A stretch of DNA of 64,000 nt from the NCBI GenBank assembly GCA_035604615.1, contig DATNID010000074.1:1-64000 (forward strand), read 5' to 3'. The notes under the pieces are model-generated. The model saw only the letters and a list, made by a program, of their open reading frames with translations, was not told the origin of the DNA and did not search any database. This stretch comes from DATJLY01 sp035604615 (lineage in GTDB: Bacteria > Pseudomonadota > Alphaproteobacteria > ATCC43930 > CGMCC-115725). The position numbers and the translations under genes were made by a program. Shown piece by piece: positions 63,966 to 64,000 of the stretch (its first letter is position 1; every line of letters begins with the position of its first letter).

Positions 63966-64000
63966 TCCGGCTGCGCTATGCCGACGAATGGGTCGGCCTC
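63962..64000 (+). CDS. probable MCE-family (MlaD-like) protein, N-terminal fragment
   Basis: The ATG at 63962 overlaps the preceding stop as ATGA and encodes MIRLRYADEWVGL before the window ends. MCE proteins of alphaproteobacteria often begin with a short stretch of this kind (ADEWVGL) before a single transmembrane helix. The position after mlaE and an MlaF-like gene is where mlaD is expected. Thirteen codons are too few for certainty. Confidence 0.5.
   Translation, partial: MIRLRYADEWVGL

Overview
This is a GC-rich, densely coded bacterial window: short gaps, many ATGA, TGATG and TTGA start/stop overlaps, and no gene-free stretch over 300 bp. The gene families suggest a soil- or water-dwelling alphaproteobacterium. 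They include Tat-exported solute-binding proteins, two complete branched-chain amino-acid-type (Liv) ABC importers, TRAP and TAXI proteins, an arsR-arsI-arsC-aquaporin operon, LigB and cupin dioxygenases, MetE-like methyltransferases, an OprB-like porin and an Mla-type lipid transporter. I cannot name a genus. I saw no rRNA, tRNA, CRISPR array or replication origin. The only mobile DNA is an insertion-sequence end at the left edge.

Layout. 1-140: IS end with the first codons of a transposase. 0.25-8.2 kb: a secreted beta-helix protein, a BNR-repeat protein, a MetE-like enzyme and a leftward operon (GMC oxidoreductase, 2-oxoglutarate oxygenase, MFS transporter). 8.4-11.7 kb: an ABC solute-binding protein coupled to a DUF5996 protein, and an aromatic-acid-type MFS carrier. 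11.8-13.9 kb: arsenic operon. 13.9-18.5 kb: first Liv importer. 18.7-25.1 kb: a double HAO-like cupin/zinc protein, a CocE-type hydrolase, a TRAP transporter and a MarR regulator. 25.1-31.7 kb: LLM oxidoreductase, alpha/beta hydrolase and second Liv importer. 31.8-37.6 kb: HsaA-like monooxygenase, SnoaL-like protein, leaderless TAXI-like protein, PNPOx-fold protein, MetE-like enzyme and Gfo/Idh/MocA dehydrogenase.

37.7-47.9 kb is the most unusual region. A LigB-type dioxygenase, an ABC importer with two permeases and a cupin run rightward. They converge on a leftward operon holding a tandemly duplicated cupin/solute-binding-protein cassette, a third cupin and a Cdc48-like AAA+ ATPase. The second copy of the binding protein has collapsed to a 28-codon deletion scar. 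The ATPase has a His-rich N-terminus and Gln in place of the Walker B Glu of its second ring. An ACMSD-like amidohydrolase lies upstream. I infer an uptake and ring-cleavage island, possibly with the AAA+ protein servicing metalloenzymes.

48.0-58.0 kb: peptide-type ABC genes without ATPases, two related MetE-like genes (one frameshifted by a single base), a soluble PAS histidine kinase, an OprB-like porin and a second ACMSD-like amidohydrolase. 58.2-64.0 kb: an ABC exporter, then a Cache-GAF-cyclase-like receptor lacking key catalytic residues, an MlaE permease, a degenerate MlaF-like ATPase and the start of a probable MCE gene.

Overall the window is a catabolic and transport region for small organic acids or aromatic compounds plus an arsenic operon, with several decayed or catalytically degenerate paralogues next to intact ones.
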